DNA of 64,000 nt, taken from positions 53,150,866-53,214,865 of the forward strand of contig NC_090023.1 in assembly GCF_037176765.1 (NCBI RefSeq), in the 5' to 3' direction. Below, in pieces: positions 22,301-31,528 of this stretch (the first letter of the stretch is position 1; each line of letters starts with the position of its first letter). The stretch comes from Anolis sagrei (lineage: Eukaryota; Chordata; Lepidosauria; Squamata; Anolidae). The notes beneath the pieces were generated by a model, which searched no databases, was not told the DNA's origin, and worked only from the letters and a program-made list of their open reading frames with translations. The translations under genes and the position numbers were made by a program.

Positions 22301-25300
22301 CACAACCCAATATATTTAAAAGCATGACAAATGAAATACAAAATTTAAAAACAATCAAATTACAATTAAATATTTATGTCACTGATATATGTTAAAGATA
22401 TAGTCAAGATACAATAAAAAATACTCAATTAAAACTGCATGTAAAACTAAATATTTCCCTACCTCCCGCTAAATATTTCACCTAGAAGCAGAAAATAGCT
22501 GTCTTGAACATATCCTTAACATAAGCTTTCATAAAAATTTGTATGCTTCAAAAGCCGTAACAATATGCATACTCTATTTGAGCCTTTACTGACAGAAAGT
22601 GGATTAGAACAATTATGTCAGCTTAAGTGTTACCATGACTAGAAAAATGGTTCGTACATACACTCACACTTGTTTTTATCATTAACTGATCGTTCAGCTA
22701 TTGACTCAGAACTGAGTAATAATAGCAATAATAATTTATTTCTTACCTGCCTCTCTTAGTGGCTTGAGGCGGGTCACAGCAGTCAAAACAGACAAACATC
22801 AACCAGTGGTTCTCAACCTGTGGGTCTCCAGGTGTTTTGGCCTACAACTCCCAGAAATGTCAGCTAGTTTACCAGCTGTTAAGATTTCTGGGAGCTGAAG
22901 GCCAAAACATCTGGGGACCCACAGGTTGAGACCACTTCCGGTAAAAAAAAAAAACCCCAAAAACAAAACATGACCTCAAACAACAGGAAATCTGTGATGA
23001 CTGACCTGTTAATATTTTTTTTACAGTTAACTAAATTGAGACCACAAAGAATAGTTCACTGCAAAAGAAAATGCTTCATGGAAACCCAAACTGAAAACTG
23101 TCACTTAACAATAAAGGGTGGGGGGGTGGTTCTACAGAACATTGTCAATGTGTGCTCTACCGTGAGAGATATTGGTCCATACCACGGCATCCAGACGATT
23201 ATGGAAAACTTCTCCTTCACTCTGCTCAATATACCGCTTCTTGGCATAAACAAAACCAGGTATACCTCCATAGAACAAGCCAACAATGCCACCTGTAAAC
23301 GTTGCTTTCATTATATTATAAGTTTCTTCTGGGTATCGATTATGATCACTGCAAAAGAAAATGCCTCATGAAAATCCAAACTATCCAGCCTAGAGTTCCA
23401 GCCATTAAATGATGTGACATTTCCTATAGCAGATTATTATGAAAGTTACGTACTTAAGTGTTAAGCCTGCAAAACCCAGTAAGTTTTTGGTGACCGGATA
23501 GCCATTCTGGTCAATGTTGCTTAAGGAGAGTATAAGTTTCAAAATAATTGAGATGACAATAATAATTTCATCATAGGTGGGAAGTCCACTTAAGATGGGA
23601 AGTTAACTCAATCCGGTTGGGGAGGGGAGCTACAGGCTCTACCTGGCTGCTCAACACGGTACCTCACTGGGAGCTTCAGCGAGGTGCTCCTGCCACCATG
23701 CTGGCCCACCAGAAGTCCCCAACTGATATAAAAGAAAACTGGCTAAAAATGTTCCACAGGTCACTGCAAAAGTTTTATCATGCTGATAAAACTAAACCAC
23801 ATGTACAAAAATACATCAAAAAACTGTTGGAACTATCATGAAGGGAGCTTTTACCATTTCTGGTGGACCTGTAGGGAAGCTCAGAAATATTGGAAAGGGA
23901 TCCATGAAAAATGTCAACAAATCTTCAAAAAGAAATTTCCAAGAAAACCGGAATATTACTTATTAGGAATTATTGATGGGGATATAAAATTGGACACGAA
24001 TGAAGACATTTTATTTATGCACATGACAACTGCCGCTAGAATAAATTATGCGAAATTTTGGAAGCAGATGGAAATACCGGAGAAGGATCAATGGATAAAA
24101 AAGATAAAATGAAATTAAAGATATGGACACATTAACTTTTTTATTAAAGAGGAACACAGGAAATCCGGGTAAACAAACAAACTGGGTACAGGTGGATGAA
24201 TACATAGAAAAGAGAAGCAAAGAATTATAATTGTGAATATCACATAACTATGAATCATAAGAGTGGACAATCAGAAATTAGGAAGATTATATAGACAACA
24301 AAATTGAACCCGTGTAGGACTAGAAGGAAGTGACCGGACTTTTATTTTCCCCTCCTCTTTTTTATATATACACCTCTATTTCTTTACTTTCCTACTTTTC
24401 TTTAAAACACTATGTTCCACCACTTTACTTGGATACTATATATTTAAGGTAAAGGTAAAGGTAGTCCCCTGACATTAAGTCCAGTCATGTCTGACTCTGG
24501 GGTGTGGTGCTCATCTCCATTTCTAAGCCGAAGAGCCAGCGTTGTCCGTAGACACCTCCAAGGTCATGTGGCTGGCATGACTGCATGGAGCACCGTTACC
24601 TTCCCGCCGGAGAGGTACCTATTGATCTACTCACATTTTCATGTTTTCGAACTGCTAGGTTGGCAGAAGCTAGGGCTGACAGCGGAAGCTCATGCCACTC
24701 CCCGGAATTCGATCAACAAGCTCAGCAGCTCAGTGCTTTAACCCACTGCGCCACCGGTACCGGTAAACCAAATAAATTTTTAAAAAAGATGGGAAGTTAA
24801 CTTTATATTTATTTTATTTTATGATTCTTGTTTTTGAGGGGAGAGGAAGTGACCAGTGATTATAATAGGTATATAGGTGGGAAAGTAAAGGTAAAAGTTT
24901 CCCCTGACATTTGTCATGTCCGACTCTGGTGGGTGGAGCTCATCTCCATTTCTAAGCTGAAGAGCAGGTGTTGTCCATAGATACCTCCAAGGTCATGTGG
25001 CCAACATGACTGCATGGAGCACCATTACCTTCCCGCAGACACGGTACCTATTGATTTTCTCACATTTGCATGTTTTTGAACTACTAGGTTGGCAGAACCT
25101 GGGCCTAACAGTGGGAGCTCAGCCCACTCCCCAAGTTCGAACCAGCAGGGGGCCATATAGGTGGTAAAAGTCATGTATTATAAGATTACTGACTTTTCAA
25201 ACCCTATAAGATATTTATAAGTGGTTGAGGGGGAAAAGGAAAGGGCCTGAGACTGTTAGGAATGGTGGGAGTTGGGAGTCCAAAACAACTGGAGGGAAGG

Positions 25301-25605
25301 CCCAAGTTGGCCCATGCCTCATAAATGTTAAATCCTTCATTCGTCTGCTTTAGATCTGGCCTTCCTTCCTTAACTTCCAGGATTCCATAACAACATTGCG
25401 TCACAGAAGGTTCAAGCGGTGTCAAACTGTGTTAATTGCAGAGTGTAGCTGCCCCCTCCCGCCTCTTCACCCACTCGCGGCGGAAGAGCTCCCGGACGCG
25501 TCCCCAGCCCGAGTCTTCAGCCCTGGACCCCGAGGCCGGAGAGGGAGAAGACGAGGAAGAGGCGGCCTTCCCACCGGAGAGAGCCCTCAGCCCTGCTTCC
25601 CCCAT
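16191..25605 (-). CDS. TIMMDC1: TIMMDC1, complete seven-exon gene
   Basis: Mitochondrial inner-membrane protein of the Tim17/22/23 fold, an assembly factor for respiratory complex I (membrane arm, ND1 side; known for the family). Exons in transcript order: 25475-25605, 23183-23348, 21875-21963, 20807-20874, 19380-19458, 17198-17308, 16191-16314. They join in frame to 255 codons plus stop with GT-AG borders. Recognisable blocks: [12 protein letters not shown] (34-43), first membrane segment [16 protein letters not shown] (61-76), [19 protein letters not shown] (102-120), ALSHFAIAG (143-151), [19 protein letters not shown] (156-174) and [19 protein letters not shown] (197-215). Human is about 285 residues; this one is shorter at the N terminus and ends earlier. 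The start was chosen as the first in-frame ATG after a TGA, in good context (GCCATGG). Promoter is CpG-rich with an ETS site. Intron 1 holds an L1 and Sauria SINEs. Confidence 0.96.
16795..17000 (-). mobile_element. SINE A tail fragment in TIMMDC1 intron 6
   Basis: ACTTTATTTATTCCCTGACA and GGGATTCAGGGCGGCTCATA, the reverse of the common SINE/L2-like end. Intron 6 otherwise shows nothing. Confidence 0.5.
17198..17308 (-). CDS. TIMMDC1: TIMMDC1 exon 6
   Basis: 111 bp; acceptor gtcttccaacag, donor GTAAGG. Encodes [20 protein letters not shown] and the charged helix [16 protein letters not shown]. Confidence 0.95.
17466..17606. mobile_element. Palindromic hAT-like element
   Basis: CAGTGATTTTCAAACTCTGG at the left, AAGTTTGGGAACCACTA at the right, with mirrored CCAGATGTTTTGGACC and AATCCAAAACACCC. 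Confidence 0.6.
17759..17779. repeat. Poly-G tract
   Basis: About 20 consecutive G (poly-C in the TIMMDC1 transcript). Length is probably unstable and hard to sequence. Confidence 0.95.
18070..18190 (+). mobile_element. SINE C fragment
   Basis: GTTTGAGTGCTGGATTAGGA, then CATGAAAACCGATTGGGCGACTT, the head and body of the tRNA-derived SINE C. Confidence 0.5.
18360..18470 (-). mobile_element. L2-like/SINE tail fragment
   Basis: TTTTTATACTCCGCCTCCAT and AAGGGACTCAGGCGGCTTAC, the reverse of the common 3' end. Confidence 0.5.
18471..18832 (+). mobile_element. L2-like LINE 3' end
   Basis: Reads [20 protein letters not shown] and EQAFK stop, the end of an L2-like ORF2, then a 3' UTR finishing CAGCGGTATACAAATAAAGT with AAAT units. 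Companion of the - strand copy at 14785-15545. Confidence 0.75.
19380..19458 (-). CDS. TIMMDC1: TIMMDC1 exon 5
   Basis: 79 bp; acceptor gttttgtttttag, donor GTGAGT. Encodes [20 protein letters not shown] plus LGALL, a Gly-rich membrane segment typical of the Tim17 fold. Confidence 0.95.
20212..20455 (-). mobile_element. SINE B in TIMMDC1 intron 4
   Basis: (TG)n at the left end, body TGTGAGAGAATTGTCTGTCTG, tRNA-like head at the right missing its outermost bases. Confidence 0.75.
20807..20874 (-). CDS. TIMMDC1: TIMMDC1 exon 4
   Basis: 68 bp; acceptor tctccttctcccgcag, donor GTAAGG. Encodes [18 protein letters not shown] and AIAG, aligned to human NTVNTSLNVYRNKDALSHF. Confidence 0.95.
21875..21963 (-). 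CDS. TIMMDC1: TIMMDC1 exon 3
   Basis: 89 bp; acceptor tttttcttcacag, donor GTATGT. Encodes [20 protein letters not shown] and RIAAFVAIF, the most conserved block of the protein. Confidence 0.97.
22215..22440 (-). mobile_element. L2-like/SINE tail fragment
   Basis: TTATTAACTTTATTTCTACC, then CTCATGGGGACTCAAGGCAG, decayed, in TIMMDC1 intron 2. 22720-22792 holds a similar, shorter piece. Confidence 0.45.
22793..22936. mobile_element. Near-perfect palindromic hAT-like element
   Basis: AGTGGTTCTCAACCTGTGGG at the left is mirrored by CCCACAGGTTGAGACCACTT at the right; inner arms TTTTGGCCTACAACTCCCAG / CTGGGAGCTGAAGGCCAAAA also pair. About 144 bp. Confidence 0.75.
23183..23348 (-). CDS. TIMMDC1: TIMMDC1 exon 2
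   Basis: 166 bp; acceptor ttttcttttgcag, donor GTATGG. Encodes the rest of codon 44 to Val99, including the first membrane helix with GGIPGF and the following [20 protein letters not shown], which matches the human sequence closely. Confidence 0.95.
23609..24785 (+). mobile_element. 5'-truncated L1 LINE with nested Sauria SINE
   Basis: Encodes an L1 ORF2 C terminus: [60 protein letters not shown]. Flanked by the perfect 17-bp repeat AAGATGGGAAGTTAACT (23592-23608 and 24786-24802), so L1 and the SINE inside it entered as host and later guest. Antisense to TIMMDC1, in intron 1. Confidence 0.9.
24446..24764 (-). mobile_element. Sauria SINE inside the L1 3' end
   Basis: Tail AAGGTAAAGGTAAAGGTAG at the left, diagnostic CCCCTGACATTAAGTCCAGT, tRNA-like head at the right ending ACTGCGCCACCGGTACCGG. 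Well preserved, so relatively young. Confidence 0.88.
24882..25152 (-). mobile_element. Sauria SINE
   Basis: AAAGTAAAGGTAAAAGTTTC at the left, internal CATGACTGCATGGAGCACCA; head shortened after CCCAAGTTCGAACCAGCAGG. Confidence 0.82.
25205..25330. mobile_element. Palindromic element fragment
   Basis: GACTGTTAGGAATGGTGGGA and GGAGTCCAAAACAACTGGAG resemble the 25785-25912 element; TIMMDC1 intron 1, just upstream of the exon 1 donor. Confidence 0.5.
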
Positions 25606-25745
25606 GGCCGAGAAGCCGCCGGAACAGAAGCAAAAAAGCCGTGTGCCCCTCTTCCCGGCGCCGGAAGTGGCTCAAAGTGGCGAGCGCCGCCCTGGCGGCC
25701 AAGAGGACGCCTCGCAGACACTGCCTGCGGGGAGCTGCAGAAGGG
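25440..25745 (-). promoter_or_regulatory. TIMMDC1 CpG-rich promoter and first exon
   Basis: A 300-bp block, strongly GC- and CpG-rich against an AT-rich background, overlapping exon 1. CCGGAAGTG (25661-25669), an ETS/GABPA-type site frequent in mitochondrial-gene promoters, lies about 55 bp upstream of the ATG. The exact start site is unknown. Confidence 0.7.
25475..25605 (-). CDS. TIMMDC1: TIMMDC1 exon 1 (coding part)
   Basis: Codons 1-43 plus GA of codon 44. Starts [12 protein letters not shown], runs through a poly-Ser stretch and ends [12 protein letters not shown]. Donor GTGGGT. The family-conserved ESGW.RLRELF block fixes frame and identity. A competing donor (GTGAAG) a few bases on would break the frame. 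Confidence 0.92.
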
Positions 25746-25784
25746 CTTTTCGTTCAAGACCTCCACTTACATCTGGTTTAAGCA

Positions 25785-25912
25785 AACTTGGTCCCTCCAG
25801 GTGTTTTGGACTCCAACTCCCATAATTCCTAACAGCTGATAGGCTGTTAGGAATTGTGGGAGTTGAAGTCCAAAACACCTGGAGGGTCAAAGTTTTCCCA
25901 TACCTGTGTTAG
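25785..25912. mobile_element. Palindromic element upstream of TIMMDC1
   Basis: CCTCCAGGTGTTTTGGACTC and its mirror GAGTTGAAGTCCAAAACACC with a short centre (GCTGATAGGC). Marks the edge of the promoter block. Confidence 0.72.
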
Positions 25913-26010
25913 AAGATCATCTATTTTAGCCATTGAAACTAGTTGTTAATAGGTCATGTTTCATGCACATGAGAGACATAGTTTTCTCAAGTATGTAGAG
26001 ATATTCAAGT

Positions 26011-26850
26011 CAGAATCATAGTTGGAAGAGACCTCATGGGTCATCCAGTCCAACCCCCTGCCAAGAAGCAGGAAAATTAAATTCAAATCACCCCCGACAG
26101 ATGGCCATCCAGCCTCTGCTTGAAAGCTGCCAAAGAAGGAGCCTCCACCACACTTCAGAGTAAAGAGTTCCACTGCTGAACAGCTCTCACAGTTAGGAAG
26201 TTCTTCCTCATGTTCAGATGGAATCTCCTTTCTTGTATTTTGAAGCCATTGCTCCACGTCCTAGTCTCCAGGACTGCTGAAAACAAGCTTGCTCCCTCCT
26301 CCCTATGACTTCCTCTCACATATTTATACATGACTATCATGTCTCTTCTCAGCCTTCTCTTCTTCAGGCTAAACATGCCCAGCTCTTTAAACCGCTCCTC
26401 ATAGGGCTTGTTCTCCAGACCCTTCATCGTTTTAGTTGCCCTCCTCCGGACACATTCCAGCTTGTCAATATCTCTCTTCAATTGTGGTGCCCAGAATGGG
26501 ACACAATATTCCAGGTGTGGTCTAACCAAGGCTGAAGAGAGGGGTAGCATGACTTCCCTGGATCTAGACACTATGCTCCTATTGATGCAGGCCAAAATCC
26601 CATTGGCTTTTTTTGCCGCCGCACCACATTGTTGGCTCATATTTAACTTGTCCACAAGGACCCCAAGATCTTTTTCACACGTACTGCTCTCGAGCCAGGC
26701 ATCCCCCATTCTGTATCTTTGCATTTCATTTTTTTTCCTGCTTAAGTGGAGTATCTTGCATTTGTCCTGTTGAACTTCATTTTGTTAGTTTTGGCCCATC
26801 TCTCTAATCTGTTAAGATCATTTTGAATTCTTAAGATCTAAATCCAAGGA
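26011..26850 (-). mobile_element. CR1 LINE 3' end, copy 1
   Basis: Encodes, with one long open frame at 26155-26724, the classic CR1 ORF2 end: CEKDLGVLVDKLNMSQQCGA, IVSRSREVMLPLSSALVRPH, LEYCVPFWAPQLKRDIDKLE, RRLRRDMIVMYKYVRGSHRE. The 3' UTR at 26011-26154 starts (reverse) at GAATCATAGTTGGAAGAG. 5'-truncated. Confidence 0.93.
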
Positions 26851-26867
26851 TTTCATAACATTGATCT

Positions 26868-27036
26868 TCATCACACTAGAGAAAAAATCCACTTAAAAAC
26901 CGGTTTCTGCCTCCTGCAGAATTCTGGGGTTTGTAGTTTGGTCAGATTGTTAAAGCCTCCTCCCTAAACTACAAACCCCAGAATTCTGCAGGAGGCAGCA
27001 ACTGGATTTAAAGTGGACTCATTCTCTAGTGTGGTG
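26868..27036. mobile_element. Palindromic element (CACACTAGAGAA termini)
   Basis: ATCACACTAGAGAAAAAATCC at the left mirrors GGACTCATTCTCTAGTGTGGT at the right; inner arms GCAGAATTCTGGGGTTTGTA / TACAAACCCCAGAATTCTGC pair perfectly. Confidence 0.75.
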
Positions 27037-27080
27037 AGGCAGCAAGTGGTGTCAAACAGTATTAATTCCACAGTGTGGAA
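27037..27080. mobile_element. Left piece of an older element split by hAT
   Basis: AGTGGTGTCAAACAGTATTA and CACAGTGTGGAA match the end of the family seen at 60231-60425 (GTGGTGCCAAACTGCATTGA...GTGTAGATGCACT); the remainder resumes at 27662. Confidence 0.6.
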
Positions 27081-27661
27081 GAGTGTTTCCCAACCTTTTT
27101 TTGACCAGGGACCACTTTGACCAAGGACTACTCTACAACATTACTAAAGGCTTACGAATCAGTTTTTGGTCAACTTTAGATTTGGTTTGGTCATTTGGGG
27201 TGCTGATTCAGAAAATTGCATTGGATAGACTGCATTATCTCTAGTTTCCGATACATAATATATGCCATCCAGTAGTCGCCATCTGCTTGCTCACAGATCA
27301 TTAATACTCTAGAACTGATGTGGTCTATCTTATGCAATTTTCTGAACCAGCACCCCAAGTAACCCCAGGAACAGGCCTAAAAACGAAGATACCAAGATGC
27401 CCTTGCTTCCAGGTGCTACATGGAATGGCTTCTCTCAGGGTGATGGAGGAGGAAGAGAAGCAGCAGTCAGGAGGCTTTAGTCGTGCTTTCATGGGTAGTC
27501 AGCCTCTCGCCTCCTGACATCCATGTTGCCTTGGCACTATAAGAGGGTTTCGCAAGACCAGTCTCTCTCATTGTAACCGTGTAGTAACAGTGTGGCCGCA
27601 CACCATATTTTACTTCTTGCGGACCACTGCTGGTCCATGAACCACATATTGGGAACCACTG
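27081..27661. mobile_element. Non-autonomous hAT element (GTTTCCCAACC family)
   Basis: Termini GAGTGTTTCCCAACC and TTGGGAACCACTG are inverted repeats. Flanks GTGTGGAA (27073-27080) and GTGTAGAT (27662-27669) are an 8-bp duplication with two mismatches; the expected ancestral host word is GTGTAGAT. Confidence 0.75.
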
Positions 27662-27769
27662 GTGTAGATGCACCACAAGACGTTATTGAGGTCTTGCAGA
27701 CTCGGGGCTGTTTTCCCTAAACAAGCATACTCATCCGAAATATTGTCTTTCCTAGTGACATATCTCATA

Positions 27770-28070
27770 ACACTATGTCACACGATTTTTATTCTTTAGT
27801 TTTAGATGTCATTTCCTAATTGGTTCTATAATAAAAACATGGAAAAGGTGTATAAAACTTTGTTTTGGTGGGACATCTTGCAGCACATTTTGCTATAGTT
27901 TGCTAGAGTTTTTCCATTAACATCTCATCGAGTCTCAACCAAATGAACATAGTTTGTGGCAGCCACAAAAACAAAGTTTCTGAAGTGTAACAACTACTTT
28001 CAAAGTATGTATCTCACAATTAAACAGAAAATAACACTTTGAAAACAGGAACAGAAAATGTTTCATATTT
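27770..28070. repeat. Unclassified dispersed family, copy 1
   Basis: Contains GATGTCATTTCCTAATTGGTTCTATAATAAAAACATGGAAA split over two lines and TTTGTGGCAGCCACAAAAAC. Related copies at 32757-32870 (same strand) and 49176-49740 (opposite strand). No termini or coding potential recognised. Confidence 0.6.
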
Positions 28071-28098
28071 TGTTACATAGTATAATTTAACCGCTATA

Positions 28099-28838
28099 CA
28101 AGGGTTGTCCAGAAAGTAAGATTACAAGATTTTTTTAAAATACAAAGAATGAATATATTTTAATAAAATTTAGATGGATTGTAGCATGGGCATTACATTA
28201 TTTTTCCACATAATCACCACTCAGATCAATACATTTTGTCATCCATGGGATGAGTTTTTGATGCCTGTGTCATAGAAGTTTCCCTTCGCCTTTTTCAGCC
28301 TCATTGTCATCGGAAAAGTGCTTCCCACCAAGGTGTTCCTTCAATTTAGTGAACAAATCAGAGTCACTGAGATCGGGGCTGTGAGAGGGGTGACTTAAAA
28401 CATCTGAACCAAATGAAGTCAACAACTCTTGTGTTGCATGAGCGGTGTGCAGACCCACATTGTCATGAAGGAGACAGAGTCCTGCCATCAGCATCCCACA
28501 ATGTTTTTGTTTTTTTATGGCTCTGTGAAGTTTCTTCATGGTCTCACAATATATTCCATACCCATTTTGTCATTACGTCCTCTCCATAAACTGAAATGAT
28601 TTTGCGATGAATCAGTGGTTCATGCCCTTAGTATTTAGGTTGTGTTTTACAGCATAAACTTTGCACTTGGAGGGAAGCAGAATGAGGATGCTCATCTCTA
28701 GCCTTCACCACAACACCAGTTGATGAGCTACTGGCGACTGACACTAGTCATTCGCTTTCGCAGTGATACCAACTTTTCCTGAGAAAATTCCCTGCAAGAG
28801 CTCTGTACCTTGTAATCTTATTTTCCGGATAACCCTCG
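28099..28838 (-). mobile_element. Internally deleted mariner-type transposon
   Basis: 30-bp inverted termini, CAAGGGTTGTCCAGAAAGTA... at 28099-28128 and its mirror at 28809-28838, flanked by TA (28097-28098, 28839-28840). Between them is a broken transposase piece. Confidence 0.92.
28270..28539 (-). pseudogene. Mariner transposase fragment
   Basis: Reads MKKLHRAIKKQKHCGMLMAG and LCLLHDNVGLHTAHATQELL, then HPSHSPDLSDSDLFTKLKEH. HDN.GLHTA and SPDLSDSDLF correspond to the mariner HDNARPHTA and YSPDLAPSDYHLF motifs, including the second and third acidic catalytic positions. The N-terminal DNA-binding half is absent and the element is about half of full length. Confidence 0.88.
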
Positions 28839-28840
28839 TA

Positions 28841-30248
28841 CTTTAGTGATCTTGGCTTTTAGGGAGTGCTCAGGCTTGATTAGGGAGTGCTCAGGGTTGA
28901 TTTGGCCAAGGATACTTTTTTTAAGACTTTACCCACTGGAAAAGACATTTAAGTCTTATGGTTCTTCTATATGCAGGGGTATTCCTCCAACTTCCAGGTT
29001 TGCAAGCACAGAGGAAAAACAAAAGTGCAAATCTTTATTTGTAGCCAAAAGTGCCATTGGCAGTAAGAGCGAAGACAGCTGTATGAGTCTACTTGGAAAC
29101 AAACCCACAATTTTGAATGGGTCATGGTTCTGAGTAAGTGAATATAGGCTTGCAGTATTAATATAATAGAAGCATAGATCGGCCACAACTCAACAGTGTT
29201 GCTATTTCAGTATATGGGGGAAATCTGACAGGAGGATTTGCACATTGTCCCTTCAAGATGTTTCTGAGGCTGCTTCAAAGGTACATGGGTAACTTTGCCA
29301 TTTGTACCTTAACCTAGAAACAGACCAATAAATCACATTATAACTTGTTACACCACAAATCAGGATCTCAAAGAGTCCCTTGCTGAATATTTAATATGGG
29401 TGACTAAAAAAATGTCCTTGCAACTCATAAGAAGCTATACTTCACAATATTTCTTCACCAACAGGAGAAGTCTCTAAAAATTAGTATAATGTTGTTTTTT
29501 TCTCATTAAAAAAAGAATATAGGACCTGTAAGTAGGCCTTTAAAAAAAAAAGCGGCAACTATCTATGCAGCAAGAATTGCCTTATCTACAAATGTTTCAA
29601 GTGTATCAAGTCAGATAAAAGGCTCATGGCTCGCTATCTCATTCTGCCTGCCTTCGCCTTAATAAGGCAGAACATTCAAAGAACATGGTGCTGACTCTCT
29701 TTCCTCGCATTTCAAAATCACTAAACATCAAATTGGAATTAGAGCTATAAGATGCCAGTGTAGAAGCAGCTGCAAATTTAGCACAGTAGATGAGGAGCAA
29801 AGTTACTTTTGGAGATGATTAGAGCTGTGGATGTCACTGCGGCTGTCTATCATACATCTCCTTTGCCAGAACATAACATGAATAAAGCCCCAATTAATTT
29901 TAGAAGCACTCGTGTCAGCCGGAGCTCCGCTTTAAGCACCCGTGTTTTAAGCGCACAGCTGTTCTTGGAAGGGAGCCTTGGCCGCCCTCAGTGTGGTGTT
30001 ACTCATCGAATTTCAAAAATAACCATCATTGAATAATGCATTATGCACAAATGCAGAGATGAAATAAAGAATCCTCAAATATACCATAGTTAGGGATACT
30101 TATGTTTTTAAAACACAGACACTCTGTAGAACATTTTATTTGGATGAAAGTATACCTGTGAACTTGTTTAAGCTGGTGCCATTGCCAAAGCCATAGAATA
30201 AAGGTGGTGTATTTTGGGGTCAAGAACCTTAGTTCCTCGTTAGAGATG
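28841..30248. other. Intergenic, no gene seen
   Basis: 28860-28900 has a short tandem (AGGGAGTGCTCAGG twice). 29700-30030 is repeat-free, with TAAT-rich words, and could be a conserved non-coding element; nothing else is recognised. Confidence 0.35.
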
Positions 30249-30432
30249 GCATGACAGAGTGGTTTGAGTGCTCGACTAAGTCTCCAGACACTAAGGTTCA
30301 GTCCCTTGCTCAGTCATGGAAACCCACTGGGTGATTTTGGGCAAATCAAAGGTGCCCAGCCACAGAAAACACCATGGTAGGTTCACCTTAGGGTGCCATG
30401 AGTCAGAAACAATCTGAAACAAAGCAAAAACA
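30249..30432 (+). mobile_element. tRNA-derived SINE C
   Basis: GTGGTTTGAGTGCTCGACTA, box-B-like GTTCAGTCCC, CATGGAAACCCACTGGGTGA, and at the end CATGAGTCAGAAACAATCTG. The most complete SINE C in the window. Confidence 0.65.
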
Positions 30433-30449
30433 CTGTTGGTTCTACTGAA

Positions 30450-31230
30450 ACATGGATTTGGAAGAGACCTCGTGGTCCATCCAGTCCAACCGTCTGCCAA
30501 GAAGCAGGAAAATCACATTCAAAGCACCGACAGATGACCATCCAGCCCCTGCTGAAAAGCCTCCAAAGAAGGAGCCTCCACCACACACTGGAGCAGAGCG
30601 TTCCACTGCTGAACAGTTCTCACAGTTAGGAGTTTCTTCCTCATGTTCAGGTGGAATCTCCTTTCCTGTAATTTGAAGCCATTGTTTAGTGTCCTGGTTT
30701 CCAGGGCAGCAGAAAACAAGCTTGCTCCCTGCTCCCTATGACTTTCCCTCACATATTTATAAATAGCCCACACCATGTGTCCCTTCAGCCTTCTCTTCTG
30801 CAGGCTAAACATGCCCAGCTCTTTAAGCATCCCCTCTTAGGGCTTGTTCTCCAGACCCTTGATCATTTTAGTCACCCTCCTCTGGACACATTCCAGCTTG
30901 TCAACATCCCCCTTCAATTGGGGTGCCCAGAATTGGGCACAGTGTGATTCTTGGTGTGATCTGACCAAGGCAGAATAGAGAGGTAGCATGACTTCCCTGG
31001 ATCTAGACACTATACTCCTATTTATGCAGGCCAAAATCCCATTAGTTTTTTTTTTAGCTGCTGCATGACATTGTTGTTCATGTTTAACTTGTTGTCCACG
31101 AGGACTCCCTAGATCTTTTTCACACATACTGCTATCGAGCCAGGCACTCTCGATTCTGTATCTTTGCATTACATTTTTTCCTGCCCAAATGGCGTGTCTT
31201 GCATTTGTCTCTGTTGAACTTCCTTTTGTT
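30450..31230 (-). mobile_element. CR1 LINE 3' end, copy 2
   Basis: Parallel to the copy at 26011-26850 and in the same orientation: CEKDLG, IVSRSREVMLPLYSALVRSH, QFWAPQLKGDVDKLECVQRR, LQERRFHLNMRKKLLTVRTV. More decayed. Confidence 0.92.
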
Positions 31231-31528
31231 ATTTGTTAACACATTTTTGTGCAAAATCCCAGGTTCATTCCTGTTGTGCCAACTCCAAAGGTTTCCAATC
31301 AGAAGACACAGAGCTGAGTTCAGAATCAGGTGCTGCTCATCACTATGTTGATCAAAGGATGCCTGGGAAATTCCTACATCTGGCAAATCCTCTGCTTATA
31401 GATATTGGCATTTTACTGACCACAATAGACATTTCACTAATTATTAGTACAAATTGCAACCCACTGTCTTACTGGTTCAAAGTATATTCATTATTGTTAT
31501 GTTTTACAGCCCATGATTGATGTACAGT
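31231..31528. other. Intergenic, nothing recognised
   Basis: A 95-codon + frame shows no domain. Confidence 0.4.

Noticed and set aside
25396-25839. Long + strand frames (147 and 129 codons) over the CpG block
   Set aside because: GC-rich sequence gives chance open frames; the opposite strand holds TIMMDC1 exon 1, which matches the family protein.
26155-26724. 189-codon open frame
   Set aside because: It is the CR1 ORF2 C terminus inside a 5'-truncated copy, not a host gene.
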